Below are positions 10,144 through 17,969 of a DNA stretch of 64,000 nt, in pieces. The notes below the pieces were generated by a model. That model saw only the letters and a list, made by a program, of their open reading frames with translations. It ran no database searches and was not told the origin of the DNA. The translations under genes were made by a program, and so were the position numbers. How positions within the stretch are numbered: position 1 is the stretch's first letter; every line of letters starts with the position of its first letter. The DNA comes from JAAYBF01 sp963715445 (GTDB lineage Bacteria; Actinomycetota; Thermoleophilia; Solirubrobacterales; Thermoleophilaceae). The stretch lies in NCBI GenBank assembly GCA_963715445.1, contig OY970240.1, positions 1,674,001 through 1,738,000 on the forward strand. The letters are read 5' to 3'.

Positions 10144-11022
10144 ATGGGACAGAAAGTCCACCCCGAGTCGATGCGGGTCGGCTACATCCACGATTGGAAG
10201 TCGACCTGGTTCTCCGAGAAGGAGTTCGCGGACTACCTCCTCGAGGACATCCGCATCCGCGAGCACATCGAGACCAAGCTCGCCCACGCCGGCCTTTCGG
10301 ACATCACGATCCGCAAGAACAAGAGCGAGGTCGAGGTCAACATCCACACGGCCCGCCCAGGCATCGTGATCGGCAAGTCCGGCAGCGAGGTGGACGCTCT
10401 GCGCAAGGAGCTCCACAAGATGACCAACAAGGCCGTGAAGGTGAACATCCTCGAGATCAAGCGTCCGGAGCTCGACGCGAAGCTCGTCGCGCAGTCGATC
10501 GCCGAGCAGCTTCAGAACCGCGTGGCGTTCCGCCGTGCGATGAAGCGCTCGCTCACCTCTGCGATGCGGTCTGGCGCCAAGGGCGCGAAGATCCAGGTGT
10601 CCGGTCGCCTCGGCGGTGCCGAGATGGCCCGCACCGAGAGCTACTCCGACGGACGCGTGCCGCTGCACACCATGCGCGCGGACATCGACTACGGCTTCTA
10701 CGAGGCCCGAACCACCTATGGCCGCATCGGCGTGAAGGTCTGGATCAACATGGGCGAGATCATGCCCAAGGGATTCGCGTCCGACCTGACCGAGCTCGAG
10801 GCTCCGCAGCAGGCGACCTCCGGTCGCGGCGGGCCTGGCGGCCCCGGCGGTCGCGGGCCCGGTGGCCCAGGCGGTCGTGGTGGGCCCGGCGGCGGACGCG
10901 GACCCGGCGGTCCCGGCCGTGGCGGCCCAGGCGGACGCGGTCGTGGTCCTGGTGGACCCGGCGGTCCCGGTCGTGGTGGGCCCGGCGGCCCGCGCGGCGG
11001 TGGCGGAAGGGGCCGTGACTGA
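10144..11022 (+). CDS. rpsC: 30S ribosomal protein S3 with Gly/Arg-rich C-terminal tail
   Basis: 292 residues. The normal S3 body (about residues 1-220) includes the KH domain with RPGIVIGKSGSEVD (about 71-84) and the C-terminal domain GRLGGAEMARTE. S3 lines the mRNA entry channel and contributes to helicase activity. Residues 227-292 are almost only Gly, Pro and Arg in GGPGG/GRGP/GRGG units, like eukaryotic RGG RNA-binding tails. The stop overlaps rplP (TGATG), so the tail is in frame and no frameshift is needed. Confidence 0.94.
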   Translation: MGQKVHPESMRVGYIHDWKSTWFSEKEFADYLLEDIRIREHIETKLAHAGLSDITIRKNKSEVEVNIHTARPGIVIGKSGSEVDALRKELHKMTNKAVKVNILEIKRPELDAKLVAQSIAEQLQNRVAFRRAMKRSLTSAMRSGAKGAKIQVSGRLGGAEMARTESYSDGRVPLHTMRADIDYGFYEARTTYGRIGVKVWINMGEIMPKGFASDLTELEAPQQATSGRGGPGGPGGRGPGGPGGRGGPGGGRGPGGPGRGGPGGRGRGPGGPGGPGRGGPGGPRGGGGRGRD

Positions 11023-11444
11023 TGCTCTCCCCCAAGCGTGTGAAGCACCGCAAGCAGCACCGTGGCCGCAGGGCAGGGTTCGCCAAGGGCGGAACCACCG
11101 TCGAGTTCGGCGAGTACGGCCTGAAGGCCGTCGAGCGCGGGTGGGTCACCAACCGCCAGATCGAGGCTGCCCGTATCGCGATGACGCGCAAGATCAAGCG
11201 TGGCGGCAAGGTCTGGATCAGCATCTTCCCGGACAAGCCCGTCACCCAGAAGCCGGCCGAGACGCGCATGGGCTCGGGCAAGGGCTCGCCCGAGGGCTGG
11301 GTCGCCGTGGTCAAGCCGGGCCGCGTCGTCTTCGAGCTCTCCGGGGTCCCTGAGCCGCTGGCCCGCGAGGCGATGCGCCTTGCCGGTCACAAGCTCCCGA
11401 TCAAGACGAAGTTCGTCATGCGCGAAGGGGCCGGACAGCAGTGA
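11022..11444 (+). CDS. rplP: 50S ribosomal protein L16
   Basis: 140 residues, full length. MLSPKRVKHRKQHRGR and the motif KRGGKVWISIFPDKPVTQKPAETRMGSGKG are diagnostic. L16 organises the A-site side of the peptidyl-transferase centre. It overlaps rpsC upstream, and the GTG of rpmC overlaps its stop (GTGA). Confidence 0.97.
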   Translation: MLSPKRVKHRKQHRGRRAGFAKGGTTVEFGEYGLKAVERGWVTNRQIEAARIAMTRKIKRGGKVWISIFPDKPVTQKPAETRMGSGKGSPEGWVAVVKPGRVVFELSGVPEPLAREAMRLAGHKLPIKTKFVMREGAGQQ

Positions 11445-11665
11445 AGACCGCAGACGTGCACAATCTGGACGACCCGCAGCTAGTCGAGCTCGTGGACACG
11501 GCGCGCAAGGAGATCTTCAACCTCCGCTTTCAGCACGCGACCGGTCAGCTCGAGAACACCGCGGGAATGAAGAGCGCCAAGCGCGACCTGGCACGCGGCC
11601 TGACCATCGCTCGCCAGCGGGGACTTGATGTAGAGGCCGAGTTGAGAAAGCAGCGCAATGACTGA
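11441..11665 (+). CDS. rpmC: 50S ribosomal protein L29
   Basis: 74 residues with GTG start in a GTGA overlap with rplP. The helical hairpin core ELVDTARKEIFNLRFQHATGQLENT and the basic C-terminal helix are typical. L29 sits beside L23 at the tunnel exit. It overlaps rpsQ by 8 nt. Confidence 0.95.
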   Translation: MKTADVHNLDDPQLVELVDTARKEIFNLRFQHATGQLENTAGMKSAKRDLARGLTIARQRGLDVEAELRKQRND

Positions 11666-12266
11666 CGAAGAGAAGAACGAGACGACCGAGGAGAGCGCCG
11701 AGACCGTCGAGGAGACGGTTGCGGAGGCCCCTGCGCAGGAGGAGAGCGCTCCGGCTGCCCCCGATGCGCCGGACAGCTCGGACGATGCCGAGGTCGTGGA
11801 GCAGCTCGGGCCGAAGGAGCGCCGCAGGCGCGCCCGCTCGGAGCACAGCGGCGAGGCGCGTCCAGCGAGGACGATCGAGGAGCGCACCGCCGCCCGCCTC
11901 GAGAAGCGCCGCAAGAACGCCGTCGAGCGCCGCACCCGCCGGGCGAAGGTCCGCGAGCGTCGCATCGCCGCCGGCGCCCCGAAGCGCGAGGGCACGCCGC
12001 CGGCCGAGCGCACCGGCACCGGCAGCCCACGCATCCGTCAGGGCGTCGTCGTCTCGGACAAGGCCGACAAGACGATCACCGTCCGCATCGACACCGCGCG
12101 TCCGCACCGCACCTACGGCAAGATCGTGCGCTCCTCGTCCACTCTGCATGCTCACGACGAGCGCAACGAGGCCGGCGCGGGCGACACCGTCCGAGTCGTC
12201 GAGAGCCGTCCGCTGAGCCGCTCCAAGCGCTGGCGCCTGGTCGAGATCGTGGAGCGTGCCCGATGA
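11658..12266 (+). CDS. rpsQ: 30S ribosomal protein S17 with bipartite N-terminal extension
   Basis: 202 residues, where 80-90 is normal. The S17 OB-fold core starts near residue 124 (RIRQGVVVSDKADKTITV) and includes RTYGKIVRSSSTLHAHDERNEAGAGDTV. The extension has two parts: residues 1-50 strongly acidic (Glu/Asp/Ala/Pro), then 51-115 strongly basic with many RR and ER pairs, probably a long charged helix. ATG 11658 overlaps rpmC by 8 nt, and no start with an SD is evident at the core. The role of the extension is unknown. Confidence 0.92.
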   Translation: MTDEEKNETTEESAETVEETVAEAPAQEESAPAAPDAPDSSDDAEVVEQLGPKERRRRARSEHSGEARPARTIEERTAARLEKRRKNAVERRTRRAKVRERRIAAGAPKREGTPPAERTGTGSPRIRQGVVVSDKADKTITVRIDTARPHRTYGKIVRSSSTLHAHDERNEAGAGDTVRVVESRPLSRSKRWRLVEIVERAR

Positions 12267-12631
12267 TCCAGCAGGAGACCCGCCTGCGGGTGGCTGACAA
12301 CACCGGTGCCCGCGAGATCCTCTGCATCCGCGTAGCCGGAGGCTCCAAGCGCCGGTATGCCGGCGTCGGGGACATCATCACGGCGACCGTCAAGCAGGCG
12401 ATCCCTCACGGGTCCGTCAAGAAGGGCGAGGTCGTGAAGGCCGTCGTCGTCCGCACGCGCAAGCAGTTCGGCCGTGACGACGGGACCTACATCGCCTTCG
12501 ATGAGAACGCCGCCGTGCTGATCGATCCCACCGGCAACCCGAGGGGCACGCGCATCTTCGGCCCGGTGGCCCGCGAGCTGCGCGACCGCAACTTCATGAA
12601 GATCGTCTCCCTCGCCCCGGAGGTGCTCTGA
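12263..12631 (+). CDS. rplN: 50S ribosomal protein L14
   Basis: 122 residues, exact family length. MIQQETRLRVADNTGAREILCIRV and GSVKKGEVVKAVVVRT are diagnostic. L14 forms inter-subunit bridges. It overlaps rpsQ by ATGA. A very good SD (GGAGGTG, 12619-12625) inside its end serves rplX. Confidence 0.98.
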   Translation: MIQQETRLRVADNTGAREILCIRVAGGSKRRYAGVGDIITATVKQAIPHGSVKKGEVVKAVVVRTRKQFGRDDGTYIAFDENAAVLIDPTGNPRGTRIFGPVARELRDRNFMKIVSLAPEVL

Positions 12632-12633
12632 TC

Positions 12634-12975
12634 GTGGCCTCCCGGATGAAGGTCCGCAAGGACGACATGGTGAAGGTCATCTCCGGCAAGGACCGCGGCA
12701 AGACCGGGCGCGTGCTGCGCACCGATCCCGTGCGCCAGCGCGTCTTCGTCGAGGGCGCCAACATCCAGAAGCGCCACCGGCGTGCGGAGCAGCTCCAAGA
12801 CACGCAGCGCACCTCCCAGATCGCCGGCGGCGTGATCGAGGTCGAAGGCCCGATCCACATCTCGAACGTCCAGCTCCTGGATCCCAAGACGGGCGATCCC
12901 ACGCGCGTCGGCATCGTCCGCGAGGGCGGGCTGCGCAAGCGCGTCGCCAAGCGCTCCGGAACGGAGATCGACTGA
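12634..12975 (+). CDS. rplX: 50S ribosomal protein L24
   Basis: 113 residues. The KOW motif is visible in VKVISGKDRGKTGRVLR. GTG 12634 is preferred over ATG 12646 because GGAGGTG ends 8 nt before it. L24 initiates 50S assembly. The final A of its TGA is the first base of the rplE ATG. Confidence 0.95.
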   Translation: MASRMKVRKDDMVKVISGKDRGKTGRVLRTDPVRQRVFVEGANIQKRHRRAEQLQDTQRTSQIAGGVIEVEGPIHISNVQLLDPKTGDPTRVGIVREGGLRKRVAKRSGTEID

Positions 12976-13757
12976 TGCCCGCGACCGCGGCGAAGATCAA
13001 TCCGCGCCTCAAGGAGCGGTACAACAAGGAGATCCTGCCCGCGCTGCAGGAGCGCTTTGGGTACTCGAACCCGATGCAGGTCCCGCGGATCGAGAAGATC
13101 ACCTTGAACATGGGCGTCGGCGACGCCAAGCAGGACACCAAGGTTCTCGAGGCGGCCATCGAGCAGCTCTCGACGATCGCGGGGCAGCGCCCGAGCGTCC
13201 GGCGCGCACGCAAGTCGATCGCCGCCTTCAAGCTGCGCGACGGGATGCCGGTCGGCGTCTCGGTCACATTGCGCGGCGTGCGGATGTGGGAGTTCCTCGA
13301 TCGCCTCACCTCCGTCGCGATCCCGCGGATCAGGGACTTCCGGGGCTTGAACCCGCGCTCCTTCGATGGTCGCGGGAACTGGACCATGGGCATCCGCGAG
13401 CAGATCATCTTCCCGGAGATCGACTACGACGCGATCGACCAGGTGCGCGGCCTCGACGTGGCGATCACGACCAGTGCCGCCACCGACGAAGAGGGCTTCG
13501 AGCTGCTGCTCCAACTCGGCCTGCCCTTCCAGGCCGAAGGACGTCCTGGAGCGGTGGAGGTCGAGGAGGACGAGGAGGAGGAGCGTCGCAAGGAGGAGGC
13601 CCGCCAGCGGGCCGAGGCCGAGCAGGCGGCGCTCGAGCAGCTCAAGGAGGAGAATCCCGAGGCCTACGAGGCTCCGGCAGCATCCGAGGAGGACGCCGGC
13701 GAGGCGGACGGTGCCACGGCAGACTCCTCTGGGGATCAGCCCTCCGAGGACGGATAG
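12975..13757 (+). CDS. rplE: 50S ribosomal protein L5 with acidic C-terminal tail
   Basis: 260 residues, where L5 is normally about 180. The core (about 8-187) contains RIEKITLNMGVGDAK, RARKSIAAFKLRDG and DFRGLNPRSFDGRGNW, and binds 5S rRNA and the P-site tRNA elbow. Residues 188-260 form an acidic, alanine-rich tail (EVEEDEEEERRKEEARQRAE and onward) with a likely helical first half. It is followed by rpsN after 22 nt. Confidence 0.93.
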   Translation: MPATAAKINPRLKERYNKEILPALQERFGYSNPMQVPRIEKITLNMGVGDAKQDTKVLEAAIEQLSTIAGQRPSVRRARKSIAAFKLRDGMPVGVSVTLRGVRMWEFLDRLTSVAIPRIRDFRGLNPRSFDGRGNWTMGIREQIIFPEIDYDAIDQVRGLDVAITTSAATDEEGFELLLQLGLPFQAEGRPGAVEVEEDEEEERRKEEARQRAEAEQAALEQLKEENPEAYEAPAASEEDAGEADGATADSSGDQPSEDG

Positions 13758-13779
13758 ACAAAGGCGGAGACGAGAACAG

Positions 13780-13965
13780 ATGGCCAAGACTTCCCAGCGG
13801 GTGCGCCAGGCGCGCCCAGCCAAGTACAAGACCCGCGAGTACAACCGCTGCCGCAAGTGCGGCCGGCCGCGCGCATTCATGCGCAAGTTCGGCCTGTGCC
13901 GCATCTGCCTGCGCGACCATGCCCATGAGGGAGACATCCCCGGTCTCACCAAGTCCTCCTGGTGA
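13780..13965 (+). CDS. rpsN: 30S ribosomal protein S14, zinc-binding type
   Basis: 61 residues, the short zinc-type S14. The zinc ribbon is CRKC (about 24-27) and CRIC (about 40-43), separated by GRPRAFMRKFGL. The start is ATG 13780. The open frame continues upstream inside rplE but is not conserved there. S14 is a late-assembling head protein. rpsH starts 31 nt downstream. Confidence 0.97.
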   Translation: MAKTSQRVRQARPAKYKTREYNRCRKCGRPRAFMRKFGLCRICLRDHAHEGDIPGLTKSSW

Positions 13966-13996
13966 CCGACCGAAACGACCCCTCGGAAACTGAGTC

Positions 13997-14395
13997 ATGA
14001 GCTATACCGATCCCATCGCAGACTTCCTCACCCGCGTGCGCAACGGCCTGCAGGCCGATCACGACGACGTGGTCATGCCGCATTCCCACTTCAAGACCGA
14101 GATCGCGCGCATCCTGAGCGAGCAGGGCTACATCGAGGGCTTCTCGGTCGATCCTGCCCGCGTCGGCCAGAACCTCCGCGTGGTCCTCAAGTACACCGAG
14201 GACCGTCGCCCGGTGATCTCCGGCATGAAGCGGGTCTCGAAGCCCGGCCGTCGCACCTACGTCAAGACGGGCGAGGTGCCGCGCGTCCAGGGAGGCATGG
14301 GAACGACCATCGTCTCCACCTCGCGCGGCGTCATGACGGGTCACGAGGCGCGCAAGGCCGGCGTCGGTGGCGAGCTGGTAGCGAAGGTCTGGTGA
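13997..14395 (+). CDS. rpsH: 30S ribosomal protein S8
   Basis: 132 residues. MSYTDPIADFLTRVRNG and the C-terminal GMGTTIVSTSRGVMTGHEARKAGVGGELVAKVW are diagnostic. S8 is a primary 16S binder and in E. coli the spc-operon repressor. rplF starts 4 nt after the stop. Confidence 0.98.
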   Translation: MSYTDPIADFLTRVRNGLQADHDDVVMPHSHFKTEIARILSEQGYIEGFSVDPARVGQNLRVVLKYTEDRRPVISGMKRVSKPGRRTYVKTGEVPRVQGGMGTTIVSTSRGVMTGHEARKAGVGGELVAKVW

Positions 14396-14399
14396 CCGC

Positions 14400-14933
14400 A
14401 TGAGCCGCATCGGAAAGCAGCCGATCTCCGTTCCGGACGGGGTTTCCGTCGAGATCGCTCACGAGCTGGTCAAGGTCAAGGGCCCCAAGGGCGAGCTCTC
14501 GGAGCGCATCAGCCCGGAGCTGACCGTCGAGCAGGCGGAGGGCACCGTCGTGGTGCGCCGTCCCTCGGACAGGGGCCAGCACCGCGCGCTCCACGGGCTC
14601 ACCCGAACGCTGATCGCGAACATGGTCACAGGGGTGACCGAGGGCTTCGAGAAGCGCTTGGAGATCCAGGGCGTCGGCTATCGCGCCCAGATCAAGGGCA
14701 AGGGCATCGAGCTCGCGCTGGGCTACTCCCATTCGGTGCCGATCGACGCGCCCGAGGGCATCCAGTTCGAGGTGCCGCAGCCCACCGAGGTCATCGTGCG
14801 CGGCATCTCCAAGCAGGTCGTCGGAGAGACGGCCGCGCGCATCCGCAAGCAGCGCCCGCCCGAGCCGTACAAGGGCAAGGGCATCCGTTACAAGGACGAG
14901 TACGTCGCGAGGAAGGTCGGCAAGCGCGCATGA
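14400..14933 (+). CDS. rplF: 50S ribosomal protein L6
   Basis: 177 residues. MSRIGKQPISVPDGV opens the first L6 repeat. LEIQGVGYRAQIKGKGIELALGYSHSV and the C-terminal RKQRPPEPYKGKGIRYKDE are typical. L6 lies near the factor-binding site. The stop overlaps rplR (ATGA). Confidence 0.98.
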   Translation: MSRIGKQPISVPDGVSVEIAHELVKVKGPKGELSERISPELTVEQAEGTVVVRRPSDRGQHRALHGLTRTLIANMVTGVTEGFEKRLEIQGVGYRAQIKGKGIELALGYSHSVPIDAPEGIQFEVPQPTEVIVRGISKQVVGETAARIRKQRPPEPYKGKGIRYKDEYVARKVGKRA

Positions 14934-15283
14934 CAGCCATCACGAAGGACCAGAGCCGGCTTCGCCGCCGCCGCCGGGTGCGCGCCAAGGTGCGCGGCAC
15001 CGCCGAGCGGCCGCGCCTGTCGGTGTTTCGCTCGAACAAGGGTGTCGTCTGCCAGCTGGTCGACGACGCGCGCGGACACACGCTTGCCGCGGTCTCGTGG
15101 ATCGAGCCCGAGCTGCGCGAGCTGCAGCGCACGGAGCAGGCCACGCGGGCCGGCGAGCTGATCGCCGAGCGCGCCAAGAAGGCAGGTATCGATACCTGCG
15201 TATTCGATCGCGGCGGCTACCGCTATCACGGACGAGTCAAGGCCGCCGCCGAAGGGGCGCGCGGGGCCGGGCTGGTTTTCTAG
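14930..15283 (+). CDS. rplR: 50S ribosomal protein L18
   Basis: 117 residues. The basic N-terminus RLRRRRRVRAKVRGTAERPRLSVFRS binds 5S rRNA, and the end RGGYRYHGRVKAAAEGARGAGLVF is conserved. It overlaps rplF by 4 nt. rpsE starts 19 nt after the stop. Confidence 0.97.
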   Translation: MTAITKDQSRLRRRRRVRAKVRGTAERPRLSVFRSNKGVVCQLVDDARGHTLAAVSWIEPELRELQRTEQATRAGELIAERAKKAGIDTCVFDRGGYRYHGRVKAAAEGARGAGLVF

Positions 15284-15302
15284 CTACCCTCGACTGACTT
15301 CA

Positions 15303-15956
15303 ATGGCTCGAAACGACAACAGGAACCAGGACCGCCGCGGTGGACGCGACAGCGAATACCAAGAGCGCGTGGTCGAGATCAACCGCGTCGCCAAGGTCGT
15401 CAAGGGCGGCCGGCGCTTCTCCTTCACGGCGCTCGTCGTCGTGGGCGATGAGAAGTCCAAGGTCGGCGTCGGATATGGCAAGGCCAACGAGGTGCCGGTC
15501 GCGATCCAGAAGGGCGTCGAGCGGGCTCGGAGGGACCTGATCGAGGTTCCGATGCACGGCTCCACGATCACCCACGAGATCATCGGCGTCCACTCGGCGT
15601 CGCGCGTGCTGCTCAAGCCCGCCTCGCAGGGAACCGGCGTGATCGCCGGCGGCGGAGTCCGCGCCGTGCTCGAGCTAGCCGGCATCCACGACGTGCTCTC
15701 GAAGTCGCTCGGCAGCCAGAACCCGATCAACCTCGTCAAGGCGACGATCGCTGCGCTCGAGGGGCTTCGCCGCCCGGAGGACGTCGCGGCGCTGCGCGGG
15801 ATCAGCATCGCCGAGGTGCTCGGCCTCGACCTCTCCGAGCGTGACGCCGCGCCTGCGCAGGTCATCGAGCAGAACGGTGCTCCAGCCGAGGAGCCGGTGG
15901 CTGCTGCTGTCGGCGCCCCGGACGCCGAGCCCGAGCCCGGGTCCGAGGAGTCCTAG
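15303..15956 (+). CDS. rpsE: 30S ribosomal protein S5 with short acidic tail
   Basis: 217 residues. The double-stranded RNA-binding-like core ERVVEINRVAKVVKGGRRFSFTALVVVGD and the C-terminal domain with GAGGGV-type turns (IAGGGVRAVLELAGI) are normal. S5 is a fidelity protein at the mRNA entry site. The last 30 or so residues (Ala/Pro/Glu-rich) exceed the usual length, a smaller version of the tails on L5, S17 and L22. Confidence 0.96.
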   Translation: MARNDNRNQDRRGGRDSEYQERVVEINRVAKVVKGGRRFSFTALVVVGDEKSKVGVGYGKANEVPVAIQKGVERARRDLIEVPMHGSTITHEIIGVHSASRVLLKPASQGTGVIAGGGVRAVLELAGIHDVLSKSLGSQNPINLVKATIAALEGLRRPEDVAALRGISIAEVLGLDLSERDAAPAQVIEQNGAPAEEPVAAAVGAPDAEPEPGSEES

Positions 15957-15961
15957 TTCAG

Positions 15962-16150
15962 ATGGCTTCCACTTCGACTCTCACCATCGTCCAGGTCCGC
16001 TCGCCCAACGGCTCGTCGCAGAAGCAGCGCGACTCGCTGCGCACGCTCGGCCTCGGCCGCATCGGCAAGCGCGTGGAGCGCAACGACGACCCGGTCGTGC
16101 GCGGCCTCGTCCAGAGCGTCCGCCACCTCGTGGAAGTGGAGGGGAAGTAG
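15962..16150 (+). CDS. rpmD: 50S ribosomal protein L30
   Basis: 62 residues. LTIVQVRSPNGSSQKQRDSLRTLGLGRIGK is the conserved L30 signature, followed by the closing helix-strand RGLVQSVRHLVEVE. Located between rpsE and rplO as usual. Confidence 0.96.
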   Translation: MASTSTLTIVQVRSPNGSSQKQRDSLRTLGLGRIGKRVERNDDPVVRGLVQSVRHLVEVEGK

Positions 16151-16153
16151 CTC

Positions 16154-16681
16154 ATGAGCGCCCCCAAGACGAAGCGCAAGGACGAAGAGGCCGCCGAGGA
16201 GCAGATCAAGGGCCTCCACAACCTCCGCCCGGCCAAGGGCTCCACGCATCGGCGCAAGCGCGTCGGCCGCGGCGAGGGCTCAGGCGTGGGAAAGACCTCC
16301 GGCCGCGGTCAGAAGGGCGCGGGCTCACGTGCGGGAGCGAAGAGCCGCGTCGCCTTCGAGGGCGGTCAGAACCCGATTCAGAAGCGGATGCGCAAGCTGC
16401 GCGGCCCGCACATGAAGAAGTCGATGCCCTTCGAGAAGTTCCGCACGCACACCCAGCCCGTGAACCTGCGCGACCTCGACGCCCGCTTCGAGAAGGGCGC
16501 CGAAGTGACGCCCGACTCCCTGCGCGCCGCAGGCCTGGCGACCCGGCGTGACATCCCGGTCAAGGTGCTCGGCCAGGGCGAGCTGACCAAGGCGCTCACG
16601 GTTACCGTGCATGCCTTCTCCGCCACCGCGCGCGAGAAGATCGAGGCGGCCGGCGGCACCGTTCAGATCCTCGACTCCTAG
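16154..16681 (+). CDS. rplO: 50S ribosomal protein L15
   Basis: 175 residues with a charged N-terminal stretch before the usual LHNLRPAKGSTHRRKRVGRGEGSG. The Gly-rich region GKTSGRGQKGAGSRAG and the globular C-terminus are present. The SD GGAGGGGAAG is within the end of rpmD. secY follows after 6 nt. Confidence 0.96.
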   Translation: MSAPKTKRKDEEAAEEQIKGLHNLRPAKGSTHRRKRVGRGEGSGVGKTSGRGQKGAGSRAGAKSRVAFEGGQNPIQKRMRKLRGPHMKKSMPFEKFRTHTQPVNLRDLDARFEKGAEVTPDSLRAAGLATRRDIPVKVLGQGELTKALTVTVHAFSATAREKIEAAGGTVQILDS

Positions 16682-16687
16682 TCGGCG

Positions 16688-17956
16688 ATGCTCAAGACGT
16701 TCCTCAACTCCTTCCGGGTACCCGAGATCCGGAAGAAGCTGGCGTTCACCGCCGGAATGCTGGCGCTCTACCGCCTCGGCGCCTACATCCCCGCGCCCGG
16801 CATCAACATCGACGCGGTCAAGGAGATCTCGGAGAACTTCCAGGGCTCCAACGTCCTCGGCTTCCTCAACCTCTTCTCCGGCGGCAGCCTTCAGCGCTTC
16901 GCGATCTTCGCGATGGGGATCATGCCCTACATCACGGCCTCGATCATCCTGCAGCTGATGACGGTCGTGCTCCCGTCTCTGGAGAAGCTGCGCAAGGAGG
17001 GCGAGGTCGGGCAGCAGAAGATCACGCAGTACACGCGCTACCTCACCGTCGGGCTCGCCTTCGCTCAGGCGATCGGCTACGTCTTCCTCTTCAGGAGCTT
17101 CTCCACCGGCGGCGCCGACGTGGTGGACGACTTCACCTTCGGGAGCGTCTTCATCATCGTGGCCACGCTCACCGCCGGGTGCGTGCTGCTGATGTGGTTC
17201 GGCGAGCTGATCACCCAGAGGGGGATCGGGAACGGCATCTCGCTGATGATCTTCGCGAGCATCGTCTCCGGGCTCCCGAACGGGATCACCGCCTGGTGGG
17301 GCAACTCGGATCAGGTGTTCGTGGTGATGATGCCGTTCATGGCGCTGGCGATCATCGTCGGCATCGTCTTCATGCAGGAGGGCCAACGCCGGATACCCGT
17401 GCAGTACGCCAAGCAGGTGGTCGGGCGCAGTGTCAGAGGGGGTGCCTCCACCTACCTGCCGCTGCGGGTCAACATGGCCGGCGTCATCCCGGTGATCTTC
17501 GCCGCTTCGCTGATGGCCTTCCCGCCGACCGTCGGCGAGCTGATCCGCACACCCTGGGCGCAGGACATGTCCGCCTTCTTCGCGCCGAGCAGCTGGGCCT
17601 ACCTCCTCGGCGAGACGATCCTGATCGTCGTCTTCACCTACTTCTACACGGCCGTCACCTTCAACCCGGTGGAGCAGGCCGACAACCTCAAGAAGCACGG
17701 CGGCTTCATCCCTGGCGTGCGTCCCGGGCGGCCCACGGCGGAGTACCTCGACCGCATCCTCGCGCGGCTCACCTTCCCGGGCGCGCTGTACCTGGCGGCC
17801 GTGGCCGCGCTGCCCACGATCCTGATCAACCAGACGTCGGCGAACTTCTACTTCGGCGGCACGTCGATCCTGATCGTCGTGGGCGTTGCCCTCGACACGA
17901 TGAAGCAGCTCGAGGCGCAGATGATGATGCGCAACTACGAGGGCTTCCTGAAGTAG
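16688..17956 (+). CDS. secY: Protein translocase subunit SecY
   Basis: 422 residues, ten predicted transmembrane helices, forming the channel of the Sec translocon. YRLGAYIPAPGIN, the plug-region segment GGSLQRFAIFAMGIMPYITASIILQL and the cytosolic loop GRSVRGGASTYLPLRVNMAGVIPVIFA are conserved. Located in the spc cluster before adk, as usual. SecE and SecG are not in the window. Confidence 0.98.
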   Translation: MLKTFLNSFRVPEIRKKLAFTAGMLALYRLGAYIPAPGINIDAVKEISENFQGSNVLGFLNLFSGGSLQRFAIFAMGIMPYITASIILQLMTVVLPSLEKLRKEGEVGQQKITQYTRYLTVGLAFAQAIGYVFLFRSFSTGGADVVDDFTFGSVFIIVATLTAGCVLLMWFGELITQRGIGNGISLMIFASIVSGLPNGITAWWGNSDQVFVVMMPFMALAIIVGIVFMQEGQRRIPVQYAKQVVGRSVRGGASTYLPLRVNMAGVIPVIFAASLMAFPPTVGELIRTPWAQDMSAFFAPSSWAYLLGETILIVVFTYFYTAVTFNPVEQADNLKKHGGFIPGVRPGRPTAEYLDRILARLTFPGALYLAAVAALPTILINQTSANFYFGGTSILIVVGVALDTMKQLEAQMMMRNYEGFLK

Positions 17957-17969
17957 GGGCGCCCTTCTC

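Noticed and set aside
10822..11019. GC-rich tandem repeats resembling a repeat array or CRISPR
   Set aside because: There are no constant repeats with unique spacers. The repeat is the in-frame Gly/Arg/Pro codon pattern of the S3 tail.
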